In this document: positions 38,409-46,702 of the stretch, one piece after another | How positions within the stretch are numbered: the stretch's first letter is position 1 | How the letters are laid out: each line of letters starts with the position of its first letter | From: an uncultured Aquimarina sp. | Lineage (GTDB): Bacteria > Bacteroidota > Bacteroidia > Flavobacteriales > Flavobacteriaceae | Direction: 5' to 3' | Assembly: GCA_947501475.1 (NCBI GenBank) | Contig: CANMWA010000013.1 | Location: 62,001-126,000, forward strand | Length of the DNA: 64,000 nt | Program-made: the position numbers and the translations under genes | The notes under the pieces: generated by a model | Told to the model about the DNA's origin: nothing | The model's database searches: none | Seen by the model: the letters and a program-made list of their open reading frames with translations, nothing else

Positions 38409-40349
38409 ATGATCACTCTATCAACATTAGACATTGTTCTAATATTTTCATTTTTCACATTAACCTTAATCATCGGAATTGTAGTTTCAAAAAAATCAGG
38501 TAAAAACACCAGTGAGTTCTTCTTATCAGGCAGAAGCATGCCTTGGTGGCTTTTGGGCTTATCTATGGTTGCTACTACTTTTTCTACAGATACCCCAAAC
38601 TTAGTTACTGATATTGTAAGAAAAGGCGGTGTTTCTGGCAATTGGGCCTGGTGGGCTTTTTTAATCACAGGGTTACTTACTGTGTTTGTTTATGCAAAAT
38701 TATGGAGGAAATCTAATGTAAATACAGATATAGAATTTTATGCACTAAGGTATGGAGGCAAACCTTCTCGTTTTTTAAGAGGTTTTCGGGCCATTTATCT
38801 CGGGGTTATTTTTAATGTACTTGCCATGTCTGGTGTCACTCTAGCCGCCATTAAAATCGGTCAAGTAATGCTCGGCCTTACAGCATTTGAAACCGTAGGT
38901 ATTGCCTCGTTAGTAACTGTTGTTTTTAGTGCTATAGGTGGTTTTAAAGGTGTTGTATATACAGATTTCATATTATTTTTCACTGCTTTAGTAGGTGCTT
39001 TTGGTGCTGCATATTATATTGTAAATTTACCCGAGGTAGATGGTATTGCTAACCTTATTACACACCCACAAGTAGTAGATAAAATTTCGTTATTACCAGA
39101 TTTTGATAATACAGAACTATTAGTATTATTACTCATCATCCCATTAGCAGTACAATGGTGGAGTGCATGGTATCCTGGGGCAGAACCAGGAGGTGGTGGA
39201 TATATCGCGCAACGTATGCTTGCTGCCAAAGATGAAAATCATGCCATCGGCGCGACATTCTTCTTTAACATCATGCATTATGCGATACGCCCATGGCCAT
39301 GGATTCTTGTTGCTTTAGCATCATTAGTATTATACCCTATGGATGATGCTAATACTATGGAAGCTGCAAAGTATAATTACATCGAAATGCAAAAAACAGA
39401 AGAAACCCGAGCACTTACAGATGAAGAAAAAGAGCGAATGGATACCTATTATTTTGCTTCTGAAGGATTAACAGCTATTCGAAAAGCCTTCCCTGAAGGT
39501 AAGGTTTCAAAAGATAAAATAGGGCACGACATTGCATATTCTGCTATGCTAACTCGATTACCATCGGGTCTGTTAGGTATTGTATTAGCATCACTCATAG
39601 CTGCATTTATGTCAACAATATCTACACACCTTAATTGGGGATCTTCTTATATCGTTAATGATTTCTATACGCAGCAAATCAATAAAAAAGCATCTGAAAA
39701 AGAATTGGTATTAGTCGGTAGAATCTCTACTGCAATATTGATGATTTTGAGTGCGCTCTTAGCATTACTATTAACCAATGCTAAACAAATTTTTGATTAT
39801 ATACTTATGTTTGGTGCTGGTACAGGGCTTATCTTTATTCTAAGATGGTTTTGGTGGCGAATCAATGCATGGAGCGAAATCTCTGCCATGTTTGCTTCAG
39901 GAATAGTGTCTATTATTTTTAATTTAGAATCTGTAAACCTTGCCTTATTTCAGGAAGGGATGCTACCTGGGTGGTCAAAATACCCTCTCATTGTAGGTAT
40001 AACCACTATTATTTGGGTTGCCGTGACCTATTTAACAAAACCCGAAGATGATAACGTATTATTCGACTTTTATAAAAAAATACAACCAGGAGGACCAGGT
40101 TGGAATTCGACCATAAAGGCTGCAGAAAAACAAGAAATAACGATCAAAACCGATTTTACCACCTGGAGCGTACCTTCGGGTATTCTTGCCATGTTAGTTG
40201 CTTGTGTACTTATTTACGGAGTACTATTTGCAACAGGATATTGGATTTATGGTAATTATACGCTTGCTATTATTTTAACAATTGTTGTGATTGTAGCTAC
40301 TTACATTTTAAGTAAGTTGTGGAAAAAAATTAGAACTACTATTTTATAA
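38409..40349 (+). CDS. Sodium:solute symporter (SSS/SGLT family)
   Basis: The product has 646 residues with about 13-14 hydrophobic helices. SSS-family features are the N-terminal block IGIVVSKKSGKNTSEFFLSGR, then GLSMVATTFSTDTPNLVTDI, the GFKGVVYTDFILFF segment and ASLIAAFMSTISTHLNWGSSYIVNDFY around 395-420, which carries sodium-site serines and threonines. A soluble insertion (about 330-375) separates helices in the middle. It sits in the inner membrane and would take up a small solute such as a sugar, amino sugar or amino acid with sodium. Linkage to LytS/LytTR upstream and to peptidase, arginase-like and nitrilase genes downstream leaves the substrate open. GlcNAc is possible because no other inner-membrane sugar transporter lies in the chitin locus. 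Confidence 0.9.
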   Translation: MITLSTLDIVLIFSFFTLTLIIGIVVSKKSGKNTSEFFLSGRSMPWWLLGLSMVATTFSTDTPNLVTDIVRKGGVSGNWAWWAFLITGLLTVFVYAKLWRKSNVNTDIEFYALRYGGKPSRFLRGFRAIYLGVIFNVLAMSGVTLAAIKIGQVMLGLTAFETVGIASLVTVVFSAIGGFKGVVYTDFILFFTALVGAFGAAYYIVNLPEVDGIANLITHPQVVDKISLLPDFDNTELLVLLLIIPLAVQWWSAWYPGAEPGGGGYIAQRMLAAKDENHAIGATFFFNIMHYAIRPWPWILVALASLVLYPMDDANTMEAAKYNYIEMQKTEETRALTDEEKERMDTYYFASEGLTAIRKAFPEGKVSKDKIGHDIAYSAMLTRLPSGLLGIVLASLIAAFMSTISTHLNWGSSYIVNDFYTQQINKKASEKELVLVGRISTAILMILSALLALLLTNAKQIFDYILMFGAGTGLIFILRWFWWRINAWSEISAMFASGIVSIIFNLESVNLALFQEGMLPGWSKYPLIVGITTIIWVAVTYLTKPEDDNVLFDFYKKIQPGGPGWNSTIKAAEKQEITIKTDFTTWSVPSGILAMLVACVLIYGVLFATGYWIYGNYTLAIILTIVVIVATYILSKLWKKIRTTIL

Positions 40350-40365
40350 TTTCTCAAGTAAAGTA

Positions 40366-41988
40366 ATGAATAGATTACAATTAACACTGCTTATTTCATT
40401 CGCTACAGTTTTTGTTTTTGCACAAGAACAAAAATTCACACGTCAAGATTCTCTTCGGGGCTCAATCACCCCCGAGCGCGAATGGTGGGACCTTACTTAT
40501 TATCATCTGGATATTACAGTAGACCCAGATAATAAATCAATTAAAGGTAAAAACACTATTCATTATAAGGTTTTAAAAGGTCATAATAGTATGCAGGTTG
40601 ATCTACAACCTCCATTAAAAATTGAGAAAGCACTTCAAAATAATAAAGAATTAGAAGTAAAATCAGAAGGTAACGCTCATTTTATAACACTCAAAGATCC
40701 ACAAAAAGAAAATAGTATCAATACTATCCAGGTGTATTATAGCGGAAAACCAAGAGAGGCAGTCCGTGCTCCATGGGATGGTGGTATTTCATGGAAAAAA
40801 GACAATAACAACAAACATTTTGTAGCTTCATCTTGTCAAGGATTAGGTGCCAGCGTATGGTGGCCTAATAAAGACCATATGTACGATGAAGTAGATAGTC
40901 TTTTGATTAGTGTTACTGTACCCAAGGATCTTACAAATGTTTCTAATGGCCGATTACGCAAAGTTGAAGAACATGATAATAGCACCAAAACATTTCATTG
41001 GTTTGTAAATAATCCTATCAATAACTACGGAGTAAATATCAATATTGGAGATTATGTTCATTTTGGTGAACAATATGAAGGTGAAAAAGGTGTGCTTGAT
41101 ATGGATTATTATGTTCTTCGGGATAATCTTGAAAAAGCAAAAAAACAATTCAAAGATGCGCCAAAAATGATGAAAGCTTTTGAACATTGGTTTGGCCCCT
41201 ACCCTTTTTATGAAGATAGCTTCAAACTGGTAGAGGTCCCGTATTTGGGTATGGAGCATCAAAGCTCTGTAACCTACGGAAATAAATATACAAATGGATA
41301 CCTCGGTAATGATCTTTCTGGTTCTGGATGGGGAATGAAATTTGATTTTATCATTATTCATGAAGCTGGCCATGAATGGTTTGCTAATAACATTACCTAC
41401 AAAGATGCTGCAGATATGTGGATACATGAAGGGTTTACCGCTTATTCTGAAAATTTGTTTCTTGATTACTATTATGGTAAAAAAGCGGCTGGAGAATATG
41501 TAATAGGAACTCGAAGACACATTCAAAATGATAAACCAGTTATTGGAAGTTATCATGTAAACAATGAAGGGTCCAGCGATATGTATTACAAAGGAGCTAA
41601 TATGTTACATACATTGCGCCAACTTATCGAAGATGATGAAAAATGGCGATCTATTTTAAGAGGGCTTAATAAAGAATTCTATCACCAAACAGTATCTACG
41701 AAACAAATTGAAGACTATATTAGTGAAGCAACTAAAATAGATCTAACCCAGTTTTTTAATCAATACTTGAGAACCACAAAAATCCCTATGCTCGAATACG
41801 ATTTTAAAGACGGTAAATTAAAGTATCGATATACAAATATCATAGAAAAATTTGATGCTCCTATTCGTATTTTTGTTGATGACAAACCACAATGGATACA
41901 ACCCAACGCCGAATGGCAAACCAAAGAATTTATAGGAGATAAAATAAGCGTTGATTCAAATTTTTATGTGAATGTGAAATCTTTGTAA
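40366..41988 (+). CDS. M1-family zinc aminopeptidase, secreted
   Basis: The product has 540 residues with a signal peptide ending VFVFAQ (about 20). The N-terminal beta domain (about 35-235) includes ASSCQGLGASVWWPNKDH. The catalytic part has the M1 zinc motif HEAGHEWFANN followed by the third ligand Glu in WIHEGFTAYSE, and YLGMEHQS in place of the usual GAMEN exopeptidase motif. It is shorter than full aminopeptidase N (about 850), which is common for Bacteroidota periplasmic forms. It is 16 bp downstream of the symporter gene and overlaps the next gene by one base, so it is in the same operon. It may trim peptides linked to the imported material; the exact substrate is unknown. Confidence 0.92.
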   Translation: MNRLQLTLLISFATVFVFAQEQKFTRQDSLRGSITPEREWWDLTYYHLDITVDPDNKSIKGKNTIHYKVLKGHNSMQVDLQPPLKIEKALQNNKELEVKSEGNAHFITLKDPQKENSINTIQVYYSGKPREAVRAPWDGGISWKKDNNNKHFVASSCQGLGASVWWPNKDHMYDEVDSLLISVTVPKDLTNVSNGRLRKVEEHDNSTKTFHWFVNNPINNYGVNINIGDYVHFGEQYEGEKGVLDMDYYVLRDNLEKAKKQFKDAPKMMKAFEHWFGPYPFYEDSFKLVEVPYLGMEHQSSVTYGNKYTNGYLGNDLSGSGWGMKFDFIIIHEAGHEWFANNITYKDAADMWIHEGFTAYSENLFLDYYYGKKAAGEYVIGTRRHIQNDKPVIGSYHVNNEGSSDMYYKGANMLHTLRQLIEDDEKWRSILRGLNKEFYHQTVSTKQIEDYISEATKIDLTQFFNQYLRTTKIPMLEYDFKDGKLKYRYTNIIEKFDAPIRIFVDDKPQWIQPNAEWQTKEFIGDKISVDSNFYVNVKSL

Positions 41989-42794
41989 TGAAAATCTATT
42001 TCCCACAATGGCAAGGCTCTGGTACAGGAAAAAGCATTGAATCTGGTGCTAAAGGAATTTTGGAATATTTAGATGATCCTGAATTTATTAATATACCTCT
42101 TTCAGATATTGAAGCAGGGAAAAATGGAATACAAAAACATCATATCAATAATTATGATGCTATTACAGAACAATTAACACGTTTAAAACAAGAAATTAAT
42201 ACAACGCAACCCGATACTATAAAAACTATTGGTGGAGACTGTGGTTTAGAGATTGTTCCTGTATCATATCTGAATCAAAAACACCAAAATCTAGGTGTCA
42301 TTTGGTTTGATGCACATGCCGATATCAATCGACCATGTGATTCACCCAGTTGCAATTTTCATGGAATGCCATTACGAACCTTATTAGGCGAAGGCGAAGA
42401 GCAAATGAATCCCTTGCTTTTTTCTACCATCAGAGCATCACAGATTCATTATGTAGGGTTACGAGATATTGATGCTTCAGAACAAGACAGAATTAATGAT
42501 GGAAAAATCTATGCGCCAACCAAAATTAATATTGATGACCTTGTACATACATTACAATCAAAAAATAGCACTCATCTATACCTTCATTTTGATTTTGATT
42601 GCCTAGAACCTAATGATTATAGCAAAACTTACTATCAGGTTACCAACGGAGTAAAAATTAAAGATGCTGAAACATATATCACAACTTTAAAAAATCATTT
42701 CACCATTGTTGGAAGTAGTGTGCTTGAATCTATAACCACAATCACTTCAGAATTAAAACCCATAGAAAATCTAATTAATCTTTTAATGAAATAA
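41988..42794 (+). CDS. Arginase/agmatinase-family (ureohydrolase) protein
   Basis: The product has 268 residues, a little shorter than classic arginases (about 300). Two metal-binding motifs are intact: WFDAHADINRP and LHFDFDCLEP. The first motif reads GGDCGLE instead of GGDH, so one manganese ligand His is replaced by Cys. This family hydrolyses guanidino or formimino groups (arginine, agmatine, formiminoglutamate). The His-to-Cys change means a shifted metal preference or a different reaction, so I do not assign a specific substrate. The ATG overlaps the peptidase stop by one base, and the nitrilase gene begins 4 bp after it. Together they suggest release of nitrogen from small compounds. 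Confidence 0.85.
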   Translation: MKIYFPQWQGSGTGKSIESGAKGILEYLDDPEFINIPLSDIEAGKNGIQKHHINNYDAITEQLTRLKQEINTTQPDTIKTIGGDCGLEIVPVSYLNQKHQNLGVIWFDAHADINRPCDSPSCNFHGMPLRTLLGEGEEQMNPLLFSTIRASQIHYVGLRDIDASEQDRINDGKIYAPTKINIDDLVHTLQSKNSTHLYLHFDFDCLEPNDYSKTYYQVTNGVKIKDAETYITTLKNHFTIVGSSVLESITTITSELKPIENLINLLMK

Positions 42795-42797
42795 ATC

Positions 42798-43721
42798 ATG
42801 AAAGTAAAAGTAGGTGTAGTTCAGGACTGTCCTGTATTCTTTGATAAAGAGAAAACCATTCAAAAAATTGAAGACCTCACCAAAAAATATGCAAACAAAG
42901 GGTGTGAGTTACTTGTTTTTCCAGAATCGTTCATTCCGGGATACCCCAGAGGCTTCTCATTTGGTGCTACAATAGGCAGTCGAACCGATGAAGGAAGAGC
43001 ATTGTACTCTGAATATTATAATAACAGTATTGATCTTGAAAGCGAAGATCTAACAAGACTAGAAAAACTGTCCAAATCTCAAAACATATATTTGGTGATT
43101 GGCGCTACCGAAAAAAAAGATACCAACGGAAGTTTATATTGCTCAATGCTATACATTTCTCCAACTAATGGATTATTAGGTGTACATAGAAAGATAAAAC
43201 CAACAGGGACCGAAAGAATTATCTGGGCTGAAGCCTCTGGCGAATCTCTAGTTACCTACAAAACCAAAATTGGTAAACTAGGCGGACTCATTTGTTGGGA
43301 AAACTATATGCCATTGGCCAGAATGGCAATGTATCAAAAAGGAATTGAAATATACATTGCTCCTACTGCCGACTCGCGTGAAGAATGGACAGCAACCATG
43401 AAACATATTGCTCTAGAAGGTAGATGTTTTGTTCTGGGATGTAATCAATACTATACCAAATCAATGTATCCCAAAAAGTATCAACACCTTGTAAGTCATG
43501 AGCCAGAAAACATGTGTCGCGGTGGTAGCATCATTGTATCTCCTCTCGGAAAAATTATTGAAGGACCACTTTTTGATCAATCTGGAGTTTTAATTGCCGA
43601 ATTAGATTTGGATCAAGTTAATCAAAGTAAGCTTGACTTTGATGTGATTGGACATTATGCAAGAAATGATATTTTTCAACTCGATGTGCAACATCAACCC
43701 GAAATAAAAAAAGAGTTTTAA
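42798..43721 (+). CDS. Nitrilase-type carbon-nitrogen hydrolase
   Basis: The product has 307 residues and is cytoplasmic. The catalytic triad is visible: Glu in LLVFPESFIPGYPRG, Lys in GVHRKIKPTGTE and Cys in GGLICWENYMPLARM. The CWEN context and the length match true nitrilases (nitrile to carboxylate and ammonia) more than amidases or biotinidases. It is last in the run kinase, LytTR regulator, symporter, M1 peptidase, arginase-like protein, nitrilase, all within gaps of 17 bp or less. Downstream lies a 124-bp gap and then the RiPP precursor gene. The natural nitrile is unknown; plant or algal aldoxime-derived nitriles are one option. Confidence 0.92.
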   Translation: MKVKVGVVQDCPVFFDKEKTIQKIEDLTKKYANKGCELLVFPESFIPGYPRGFSFGATIGSRTDEGRALYSEYYNNSIDLESEDLTRLEKLSKSQNIYLVIGATEKKDTNGSLYCSMLYISPTNGLLGVHRKIKPTGTERIIWAEASGESLVTYKTKIGKLGGLICWENYMPLARMAMYQKGIEIYIAPTADSREEWTATMKHIALEGRCFVLGCNQYYTKSMYPKKYQHLVSHEPENMCRGGSIIVSPLGKIIEGPLFDQSGVLIAELDLDQVNQSKLDFDVIGHYARNDIFQLDVQHQPEIKKEF

Positions 43722-43845
43722 CCATTATGAAATAACATCGGTACTGCAAGATACAGTTAAGATTAAGTTAATTGGTAAATAATTACAAATCAGTATAGTT
43801 CGTATTTAATAGATTTAAGTATTAATCAATTTAAATTTATTCATC

Positions 43846-44007
43846 ATGAAAAAAAAGCAGTTAAGAAAACTCAAAATCAACAAAAACACAATTTCTAAAC
43901 TTAGTGCTCAAAAAGTCACAGGAGGCGCAATGAATAGCGGCCCTTGTACTTCTAGTGTAGTCCATGATCATTGTGTCCTTGCTTGCCATACGATGGAAGC
44001 ATGTTAA
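43846..44007 (+). CDS. Orphan lanthipeptide-like RiPP precursor peptide
   Basis: The 53-residue product begins with a basic leader (MKKKQLRKLKINKNTISKL) and reaches a VTGG cleavage-type site at 24-27. That layout, with the KLKINKxTISKL block, matches class I lanthipeptide and other GG-leader precursors of Bacteroidota. The 26-residue core after GG is small and rich in modifiable residues: Cys34, Cys43, Cys47 and Cys53, and Ser/Thr at 31, 35, 36, 37 and 49. It includes PCTSSVV, HCVLAC and HTMEAC. No dehydratase, cyclase, rSAM enzyme or peptidase-transporter gene is visible within the window, so the maturation machinery would have to be elsewhere. Two hairpins follow (44040-44055 and 44090-44130). 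The start ATG is the only sensible one. RiPP identity is inferred from the leader; the exact modification class is not certain. Confidence 0.8.
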   Translation: MKKKQLRKLKINKNTISKLSAQKVTGGAMNSGPCTSSVVHDHCVLACHTMEAC

Positions 44008-44039
44008 CAGAATTAAATTTATTTTTGAAGTAAACTACC

Positions 44040-44055
44040 CCGGGGCTAGCCTCGG
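44040..44055 (+). other. GC-rich hairpin 33 nt after the RiPP precursor gene
   Basis: CCGGGG (44040-44045) and CCTCGG (44050-44055) pair over 6 bp with one G-U pair and the loop CTAG. It stands out in very AT-rich surroundings and has no T-run. It may protect the 3' end of the precursor mRNA or weaken read-through, as stem-loops often do after RiPP precursor genes. Confidence 0.5.
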
Positions 44056-44089
44056 AGCATTTAAATCTCAATTATCGAGTAAATTACAG

Positions 44090-44130
44090 AACCGTCAAAA
44101 TTTAAACTTTTGGCGGTTTTTATTTTTTTT
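44090..44130 (+). terminator. Rho-independent terminator downstream of the RiPP precursor
   Basis: AACCGTCAAAA (44090-44100) pairs with TTTTGGCGGTT (matching arm ending at 44117) over 11 bp with one G-U pair and a 7-nt loop. A T-rich tail of about 13 nt follows. It cleanly ends the precursor transcript before the acetyltransferase gene at 44162, so the precursor is monocistronic. Confidence 0.9.
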
Positions 44131-44161
44131 ATAGCTTAGCAAGCAGCTTCAAAAAAAAAGA

Positions 44162-44695
44162 ATGAAATTAACGGCTTTGCCAAAATTAGAAACAAAACGA
44201 TTAACATTAAGACAACTAAAAAAGGATGATCATAAAGTTATTCAATTTTTAAGGTCTAATGAAACGGTTAATACCTATGTAAAAAGACCTAAAACCAATT
44301 CTACACAAGAAGCTATCGATTTTATTACCAAGATCAATACGGGTATTAAAGATAATGATTGGTTGTTCTGGGGGATAACCCAAAAAGAAAGCTCAGAGCT
44401 AATAGGAACTATCTGTTTATGGAACTTTTCTGAAGATCGCAATGTAGCCGAAGTAGGTTATGATTTGCATCCAGATTATCAAGGACAAGGAGTTATGAAC
44501 GAAGCCTTGCAAGCAGTTCTAGAATATGGGTTTGATTCGCTTAACCTTGATATTATCGAAGCCTATACGCATAGAGATAATGAACCATCAAAAAGATTAC
44601 TCTTTAAAAATAATTTTCAGCATATTATAGATAGAACAGATAGTGCCAATGCTGATAACATTATATTCACTTTAGACAAAAAACAATATGCATAA
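44162..44695 (+). CDS. GNAT acetyltransferase (RimJ/RimL-like)
   Basis: The product has 177 residues. It opens with LETKRLTLRQLKKDDHKVI, typical of the RimJ/RimL subgroup. The acetyl-CoA-binding motif A is seen in VGYDLHPDYQGQGVMNEAL (Q-x-x-G-x-G/A type), followed by IIEAYTHRDNEPSKRLLFKNNF, the conserved neighbour-residue motif. It acetylates an amino group on a protein N terminus or a small molecule; the target cannot be named. It starts 32 bp after the terminator of the RiPP gene, so no functional link with the peptide is implied. A small secreted protein follows 18 bp downstream. Confidence 0.88.
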   Translation: MKLTALPKLETKRLTLRQLKKDDHKVIQFLRSNETVNTYVKRPKTNSTQEAIDFITKINTGIKDNDWLFWGITQKESSELIGTICLWNFSEDRNVAEVGYDLHPDYQGQGVMNEALQAVLEYGFDSLNLDIIEAYTHRDNEPSKRLLFKNNFQHIIDRTDSANADNIIFTLDKKQYA

Positions 44696-44713
44696 TACAT
44701 AATACCTTAGGTC

Positions 44714-45181
44714 ATGAAAAAAAATATGCAGATCAAATTGATTACACTTGCCTGTATAACTCTTGGTTTCTTTCAACATGCAATTGCACAAAAAAATGAA
44801 GAAACCATATTATTAGAAACTATTACAGTCTTTAATCAAGCTTTCAAAGAAAGTAATGTTGCAAAACTAGAATCTATGATAGTTGATCGTTATATACATA
44901 CCAACAGTACTTCAAAACCTATTGATAAAGATACCTGGCTGGCTTATTTACATAAAAGAAAAGAAGAAATCGAAACAGGAAATCTAATCGTACATACCTA
45001 TGATATGCAGGAAACTAACATACAATTGTATGATACAATGGCAATCGTAAGTGCAAAAATAAGTACGTCGAATACAAGAAATGGCAATCTAAATGAAAAT
45101 GAATATAGAGTAACAAATATCTGGGTAAAAGAAGCTAATAGTTGGAAAAGAGCAGGTTTTCATGATGGTAAAATCAAATAA
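44714..45181 (+). CDS. Secreted NTF2-like (DUF4440/SnoaL-type) protein
   Basis: The product has 155 residues with a signal peptide ending QHAIAQ (about 26). The rest is one NTF2-like fold with the usual pattern: helical start ETILLETITVFNQAFKESN, MIVDRYIHTNSTSKPIDKDTWL, and final strands NIWVKEANSWKRAGFHDG. Proteins of this type bind small ligands or have modest enzymatic roles; none can be assigned. It resembles the protein at 49088 in size and fold. It is 18 bp after the acetyltransferase gene and may share its transcript. Confidence 0.8.
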   Translation: MKKNMQIKLITLACITLGFFQHAIAQKNEETILLETITVFNQAFKESNVAKLESMIVDRYIHTNSTSKPIDKDTWLAYLHKRKEEIETGNLIVHTYDMQETNIQLYDTMAIVSAKISTSNTRNGNLNENEYRVTNIWVKEANSWKRAGFHDGKIK

Positions 45182-45292
45182 TTAAGGAATCATAACTAAC
45201 TGGTCATCCTTATAAAATAGCAATTTGGTAATTAAATATTTGGTGATCTCAATAAAACCTTGATCTTTGGTACCATCATATAAAACTAACAC

Positions 45293-45949
45293 ATGGAGCA
45301 AACGATTAAGATCTTTATATATATTCATGCTTTTTTTGGCGGATTAGGACTAATTGCAGGATTACTAAGTATTATTACAAAAAAAGGAAGTCCGATACAT
45401 AAAAAAACAGGTAAGCTCTTTTCGATAGGCATGATAACAAGCTCTTTAATCTCGTTACCCATAGCTTGGATGCCCAATCACAAAAACTTATTTCTTTTCT
45501 TGATAGGGTTATTTACAATATATCTGGTTTTGGCAGGAAACAGAGCACTTACATTCAAATCAAAAAACAAAAAGCAAGCAGATTCAACAGATAAAATAAT
45601 CTCAGGCAGTATGCTATTCTTTTCTATAATAATGACAACATTAGGAATTTATGGAATAGCAACAGGGGTTACAAACAGTATTTTATTTCTGTTCTTCGGT
45701 GGATTTGGGCTCTTTATGACGATCAAAGATTTTAGGTTTTTTAGAACTTTTACTCAAACCAAAAACTCTTGGCTTGCCACTCATATTGGTAAAATGATAG
45801 GCGCTTTTATTGCATCGATCACAGCATTTATAGTAGCAGGTCTAGGCATTGGTAGTCTCATCGCATGGATCACTCCTACTATCCTTGGTACTATATATAT
45901 CATCTATTGGAATAGAAAAGTTAGAGTAAAAAAAGTAGCGACTACATAG
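45293..45949 (+). CDS. Multi-pass membrane protein (DUF2306-like)
   Basis: The product has 218 residues and about seven hydrophobic helices. The N terminus (FIYIHAFFGGLGLIAGLLSI, then KKGSPIHKKTGKLFSIGM) has the His-rich pattern of DUF2306-type proteins, with HAFFG in helix 1 and HKKTGK after it. A later helix keeps the His of WLATHIGKMIGAF. The conserved histidines suggest haem or metal binding in the inner membrane, which is inference from the family pattern. No partner gene is close by: there are 111 bp before it and 164 bp after it. Function is unknown. Confidence 0.72.
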   Translation: MEQTIKIFIYIHAFFGGLGLIAGLLSIITKKGSPIHKKTGKLFSIGMITSSLISLPIAWMPNHKNLFLFLIGLFTIYLVLAGNRALTFKSKNKKQADSTDKIISGSMLFFSIIMTTLGIYGIATGVTNSILFLFFGGFGLFMTIKDFRFFRTFTQTKNSWLATHIGKMIGAFIASITAFIVAGLGIGSLIAWITPTILGTIYIIYWNRKVRVKKVATT

Positions 45950-46113
45950 CGTATAGTATCTTTTCCTATTTTTTGTAATCACAAAATTAAGATCACCTAG
46001 TAAAGCAATTAAAAGAAAAAAATAGTAGTTTAGTAGTACGCAAACATAAAAAACCTTCCCCTATCTTTTTATGTACTGATAATAATCTATTAAATTATCA
46101 AAAATTTTCTTTT

Positions 46114-46485
46114 ATGATTTTATTTTTTCAATCTCAAAATGATTTGCCAGATCAAGACACTGTCTTGGGTATTATGGTTGTGGCTGGAATCTGTCTTTAC
46201 TTTGTGCCCTCGATCATAGCACTAATAAGAATGAAAAAGAATCTAGTTGCTATCATTGCTTTAAATTTCTTTTTGGGGTGGAGCGTAGTTGGTTGGGTGA
46301 TTTCATTGGTTTGGAGTTTATCCAGCGATGCAAAACCAGCAAGGATTGTGGTAAATCAACAAGCTCCAAAAGTTAAAGAAGATCATATAGATAAACTCAC
46401 CAAATTAAAAAAACTTCTTGATGGTGGAGCAATCACACAAGAAGAGTTTGATCAACAAAAGAAAGCTATCCTAAAGAGTAAATAA
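46114..46485 (+). CDS. Superinfection-immunity-type membrane protein with C-terminal SHOCT domain
   Basis: The product has 123 residues. Two membrane helices flank the Imm_superinfect pattern (GICLYFVPSIIALIRMKKN, then FFLGWSVVGWVISLVWSL). The last 30 residues form a SHOCT motif (HIDKLTKLKKLLDGGAITQEEFDQQKKAIL without the final residues, about 91-121), a short helix pair that usually aids oligomerisation or regulation. Named after the phage T4 Imm protein, most bacterial members have no proven role. A small membrane-protein gene follows 10 bp later and could be co-transcribed. Confidence 0.8.
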   Translation: MILFFQSQNDLPDQDTVLGIMVVAGICLYFVPSIIALIRMKKNLVAIIALNFFLGWSVVGWVISLVWSLSSDAKPARIVVNQQAPKVKEDHIDKLTKLKKLLDGGAITQEEFDQQKKAILKSK

Positions 46486-46495
46486 TTAAAAGTAA

Positions 46496-46666
46496 ATGCT
46501 AACTTTTTTCATTTTAACTATAATCGGAGGTATATTAAAATTTATAGTATCCCTAAAAAACAATGAAGTTGATGTATTAGATATTCTGGCATTAATCTAT
46601 GCGATAGGGGCATTTATAGCTATGACTATATATTATATAAACAATGGTACAGCACCACCAATATAG
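46496..46666 (+). CDS. Small hydrophobic membrane protein (56 residues)
   Basis: The 56-residue product has two predicted membrane helices (about 2-20 and 28-47) separated by the acidic turn KNNEVDVLD, and a short tail ending GTAPPI. It begins 10 bp after the superinfection-immunity/SHOCT gene and ends 36 bp before the next gene, all on the same strand. The position and clean reading frame support a real gene, but I recognise no family. Holin-like or accessory membrane functions are possible guesses only. Confidence 0.55.
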   Translation: MLTFFILTIIGGILKFIVSLKNNEVDVLDILALIYAIGAFIAMTIYYINNGTAPPI

Positions 46667-46702
46667 ATAAGTATTGACTGTATTTTATATAAAAACTACC
46701 AA

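Noticed and set aside
40954..41556. Open frame of 200 codons antisense to the M1 peptidase gene
   Set aside because: The forward frame has the zinc motif and operon context; the antisense product has no recognisable domain.
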